Below are positions 6,319-10,044 of a DNA stretch of 10,044 nt, piece by piece. This DNA is from JAICTV01 sp035634055. Its GTDB lineage: Bacteria > Planctomycetota > Phycisphaerae > Tepidisphaerales > Tepidisphaeraceae. The DNA is taken from the NCBI GenBank assembly GCA_035634055.1, contig DASQDR010000156.1:1-10044 (forward strand), read 5' to 3'. Each line of letters starts with the position of its first letter. Position 1 is the first letter of the stretch. Made by a program: the position numbers and the translations under genes. A model generated the notes under the pieces. The model had not been told where the DNA came from. It saw only the letters and a program-made list of their open reading frames with translations, and ran no database searches.

Positions 6319-6333
6319 GCGAGTGAAACTCGC
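6319..6333 (-). terminator. Hairpin at the stop codon of the aldo/keto reductase gene
   Basis: GCGAGT (6319-6324) and ACTCGC (6328-6333) form a perfect six-pair stem with a three-base loop, immediately after the minus-strand TAG at 6335-6333 (sharing its last base). No U-run follows. It may be a weak terminator or a 3'-end stabilising stem between the reductase and zinc-ribbon paralog 1. Confidence 0.25.
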
Positions 6334-7253
6334 TATTTCCACGCCTGCGGGTGATCGTCCTTCACCATCGCCAGCGACGCGGCCGCGGCGTTGCTCCGCA
6401 CCTGCTCCACGTCCTTGCAGCCGGGAATGACGCACGTGACGGCCGGGTGCTGGAGGCACCACGCGAGCGCCCACTGCGCCATCGGCACGCCCGGCGGGAC
6501 TTCCTGGCGCGCGATGCGCTCGACCTCTTGCAGCTTCTGGTCCACCTGCTCGGGCGACTGGCCGGCGCGGGTGTCGTTGGCGGCGAAGCGGGCCCCGGGC
6601 TGGTACTTGCCGCTGAGGAACCCGCTGGCCAGCGGCACGCGCGCCAGGATGCCGAGGTCGTGCTGCTGCGCGTACGGGAAGTCGCGCGTCTCCGGCCGCC
6701 GGTCCAGGCGGTTGTAGATCACCTGGAGCACCTCCACCTGCGCCCGCTCGCTCTGCCGGGTCTGCCGGTCGTCGGCGTTGCCGCGAATCGAGTTGCCGAT
6801 GTGCCGCGCCTTCCCCTGCTGCTTCAGCTTCACCAGCGCCTGCTGAAGCGCCTCGTTCTCGAACTCCTCGTCCGCCAGCGAGTGGTACTGGAGCAGGTCG
6901 ACGTGATCGGTGCGCAGCGCCTTCAGCGACGCCTCGAGCTGCTCGACCGCATCCCGCGGCGAGCGCTCGTCGCTGCGCTGCATGTGGCCGGTGAAGCGGT
7001 GACCGAACTTGGTCGCGACGACCCATTTCTCCCGGTCGCGCTCGACCGCTCCGCCGAGGAGCCGCTCAGACGTGTGATCGCCGTAGCACTCGGCCGTGTC
7101 GATGAAGTTGATGCCAACCTCGCGGGCGGCATCGAACATCCGATCCACCTCGTCCTGCGAGAAATCCTTCCCCCACTCCCCGCCCAACTGCCAGGTGCCC
7201 ATGCCGATGACCGAGACACGCAAATTCGTCTTTCCGAGGCGGCGGTATTTCAT
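6333..7253 (-). CDS. Aldo/keto reductase family oxidoreductase
   Basis: The 306-residue product is a cytoplasmic NADPH-dependent aldo/keto reductase with the (beta/alpha)8 barrel, of the bacterial 'general stress'/YghZ-like kind that reduces carbonyl compounds. The start MKYRRLGKTNLRVSVIGMG is canonical. The catalytic tetrad is complete: D52 and Y57 in FIDTAECYG, K82 in VVATKFG, H124 in LLQYHS. The cofactor-binding C-terminal part has ILARVPLASGFLSGKY, then AWCLQHPAVTCVIPGCKDVEQVRSN, where the P-G-C-K segment contacts the NADPH phosphate. The ATG at 7253 is chosen over the ATG at 7259 because GGAG (7264-7261) is then seven bases upstream, and because the protein starts as in relatives. It lies between two paralogous zinc-ribbon membrane proteins on the same strand (gaps of 43 and 64 bases), so the three may share a transcript. 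Substrate unknown. Confidence 0.94.
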   Translation of the reverse strand: MKYRRLGKTNLRVSVIGMGTWQLGGEWGKDFSQDEVDRMFDAAREVGINFIDTAECYGDHTSERLLGGAVERDREKWVVATKFGHRFTGHMQRSDERSPRDAVEQLEASLKALRTDHVDLLQYHSLADEEFENEALQQALVKLKQQGKARHIGNSIRGNADDRQTRQSERAQVEVLQVIYNRLDRRPETRDFPYAQQHDLGILARVPLASGFLSGKYQPGARFAANDTRAGQSPEQVDQKLQEVERIARQEVPPGVPMAQWALAWCLQHPAVTCVIPGCKDVEQVRSNAAAASLAMVKDDHPQAWK

Positions 7254-7296
7254 GATCATTCTCCGCCAAAGACTGTCAGCAGGACGACGTCACCAG

Positions 7297-8070
7297 TCAA
7301 TCAGCTATTAAGTCACGCGGCATGTGCACCACCCACCTGCCTGTTGCTGGCGCAAGGACCCATTTCAAATACCAGGGGACATCCCCGGGGGCGGGCCAGC
7401 TTGGGTAACTCCACGGGGTGCTCGCCCACCAATGCAGCGTGCCGCCCCCCGATATCGCCAAGCTCACTCCCGACGGGCTAGTGACAACACGGTTGACCGT
7501 GAGAAGCCCAATCGATCGGGGCGTCGGAGGCGGGTTCAGCATCGGCACGTCCTCGAACGCGTACCGTGCGAAACGGTCGAGTAGCGGGCGGTGAATCAGG
7601 AGATTCAGATACAAGGGCCAGAAGAAGAACCGAGAGCTCATCGCCAGGGCGAGCAGCGCGAGTTGCCACCGCTTGAAGCGGAGCGGCGGGTGGCGCGTGT
7701 GCGGCTGGGCGAACGCGCGCCGGATGAGGGCGCGAATGACATGCCGGACGAGGCGGTAACTGCTCGTGGCGATCATGAGCGACCATCCGAGCATTTCCAC
7801 GCGCTGCGCTCCCGCTAACCAGGCGGCGCCCCAGAGAATGGCTGCGCAGCCGATCAACGTCGGCATCCGGACCCAGGACCCGGTTGGCGTGGCCAACGCG
7901 CGCACCCAGGGCGGCCTGTGCCTGCCAAAGTTCATGGTTTCGGCGTCTGCGCGGTCGAACGGGCGCCCGCACTCAGGGCAGCGGTCCGTCTGCGAGCCGC
8001 GGAGCGCGTAGTGGCAATCGATGCAGTGGGCGCTGGTAAGGTCGCACGGTGGCGTGGGCGTTTCCGTCAC
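7297..8070 (-). CDS. Zinc-ribbon membrane protein, planctomycete-type, paralog 2
   Basis: Unnamed family, paralogous to the gene at 5480-6268. The 257-residue product has a zinc ribbon at C16-x2-C19 and C31-P-E-C34-G-R, followed by FD, MNFGR (46-50), matching MNMGR in the paralog. Hydrophobic segments at about 68-87, 91-105 and 134-160 are likely membrane helices. The soluble tail shares RPLLDRFARY (161-170) with RPAMDRMA of the paralog and SIGLLTVNRVVTSPSGVSLAISGG (186-209) with its WVGLYRAKRIRTLPGGTGVRF stretch, then diverges into a Trp/Pro-rich end. The start is a GTG at 8070 with GGGG a few bases upstream; no better in-frame start precedes the ribbon. It is the first of three minus-strand genes (aldo/keto reductase 43 bases downstream) and is divergent from dnaX, with 85 bases between the starts. 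Function unknown. Confidence 0.8.
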   Translation of the reverse strand: MTETPTPPCDLTSAHCIDCHYALRGSQTDRCPECGRPFDRADAETMNFGRHRPPWVRALATPTGSWVRMPTLIGCAAILWGAAWLAGAQRVEMLGWSLMIATSSYRLVRHVIRALIRRAFAQPHTRHPPLRFKRWQLALLALAMSSRFFFWPLYLNLLIHRPLLDRFARYAFEDVPMLNPPPTPRSIGLLTVNRVVTSPSGVSLAISGGGTLHWWASTPWSYPSWPAPGDVPWYLKWVLAPATGRWVVHMPRDLIAD

Positions 8071-8116
8071 GTCCCCAGCTTATCGTCAGCGGAACTGTGC
8101 GGGCGCTGGGTTGCGG

Positions 8117-8145
8117 TTCACTTTCGAACCCACGACGGATACGAT
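8117..8145 (+). promoter_or_regulatory. Candidate dnaX promoter giving a nearly leaderless transcript
   Basis: TTCACT (8117-8122, 4 of 6 to TTGACA), a 17-base spacer and TACGAT (8140-8145, 4 of 6 to TATAAT) lie just before dnaX. The predicted transcription start, near 8152, is about four bases before the ATG at 8156, which would explain the lack of any Shine-Dalgarno sequence. GGTTC (8115-8119) and GAACC (8126-8130) form a short inverted repeat over the -35 element. This rests on consensus matching only. Confidence 0.33.
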
Positions 8146-8155
8146 CCCGCACCTG

Positions 8156-10044
<1,889 letters not shown>

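Overview
This is a GC-rich (roughly two thirds G+C by eye), gene-dense bacterial chromosome segment. The gene content points to a Gram-negative planctomycete, most likely of the Phycisphaerae/Tepidisphaerales side. The reasons are a lipid A biosynthesis cluster with a fused LpxC-FabZ enzyme, two small membrane proteins with an N-terminal C-x2-C/C-P-E-C-G-R zinc ribbon of a kind common in that group, and very few clear Shine-Dalgarno sequences. The taxonomic call is inference from family recognition, not from a marker gene. No RNA genes, insertion sequences or CRISPR arrays were seen, and no gene-free stretch exceeds about 170 bases.

Layout. (1) 1-1348, plus strand: two adjacent paralogous nucleotidyltransferase genes (RlaP-like, pfam10127 type), both broken. 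The first has lost a single base near 239/240. The second lacks its middle third and changes frame near 1203-1212. (2) 1441-3802, minus strand: lipid A genes in the order lpxC-fabZ fusion then lpxA, 91 bp apart. A perfect TATAAT lies upstream of the preferred lpxC GTG start, and a hairpin overlaps the lpxA ribosome binding site. (3) 3973-5418: a DUF488 protein (+), a small unknown protein with a CxxC pair (-), and a flavodoxin-fold NAD(P)H-dependent FMN reductase (+). (4) 5480-8070, minus strand: three co-directional genes, an aldo/keto reductase flanked by two divergent paralogs of a zinc-ribbon membrane protein family. (5) 8156 to the window end, plus strand: dnaX, the tau/gamma subunits of the DNA polymerase III clamp loader, incomplete at its 3' end.

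The most notable signal is in dnaX. A run of nine A residues followed by G (9334-9343) sits exactly at the junction between the ATPase/collar part and the Pro/Ala-rich linker. The reading frame continues through it into a tau-type C-terminal domain, while both alternative frames meet a stop within 16 bases. This is the arrangement by which E. coli (ribosomal frameshifting at A AAA AAG) and Thermus thermophilus (slippage on A9) make the short gamma subunit, so this organism probably makes tau and gamma from one gene.

Functional links: lpxC-fabZ and lpxA supply early lipid A steps and the FabZ step of fatty acid synthesis. The remaining genes look like ordinary accessory metabolism and do not form one pathway with them.
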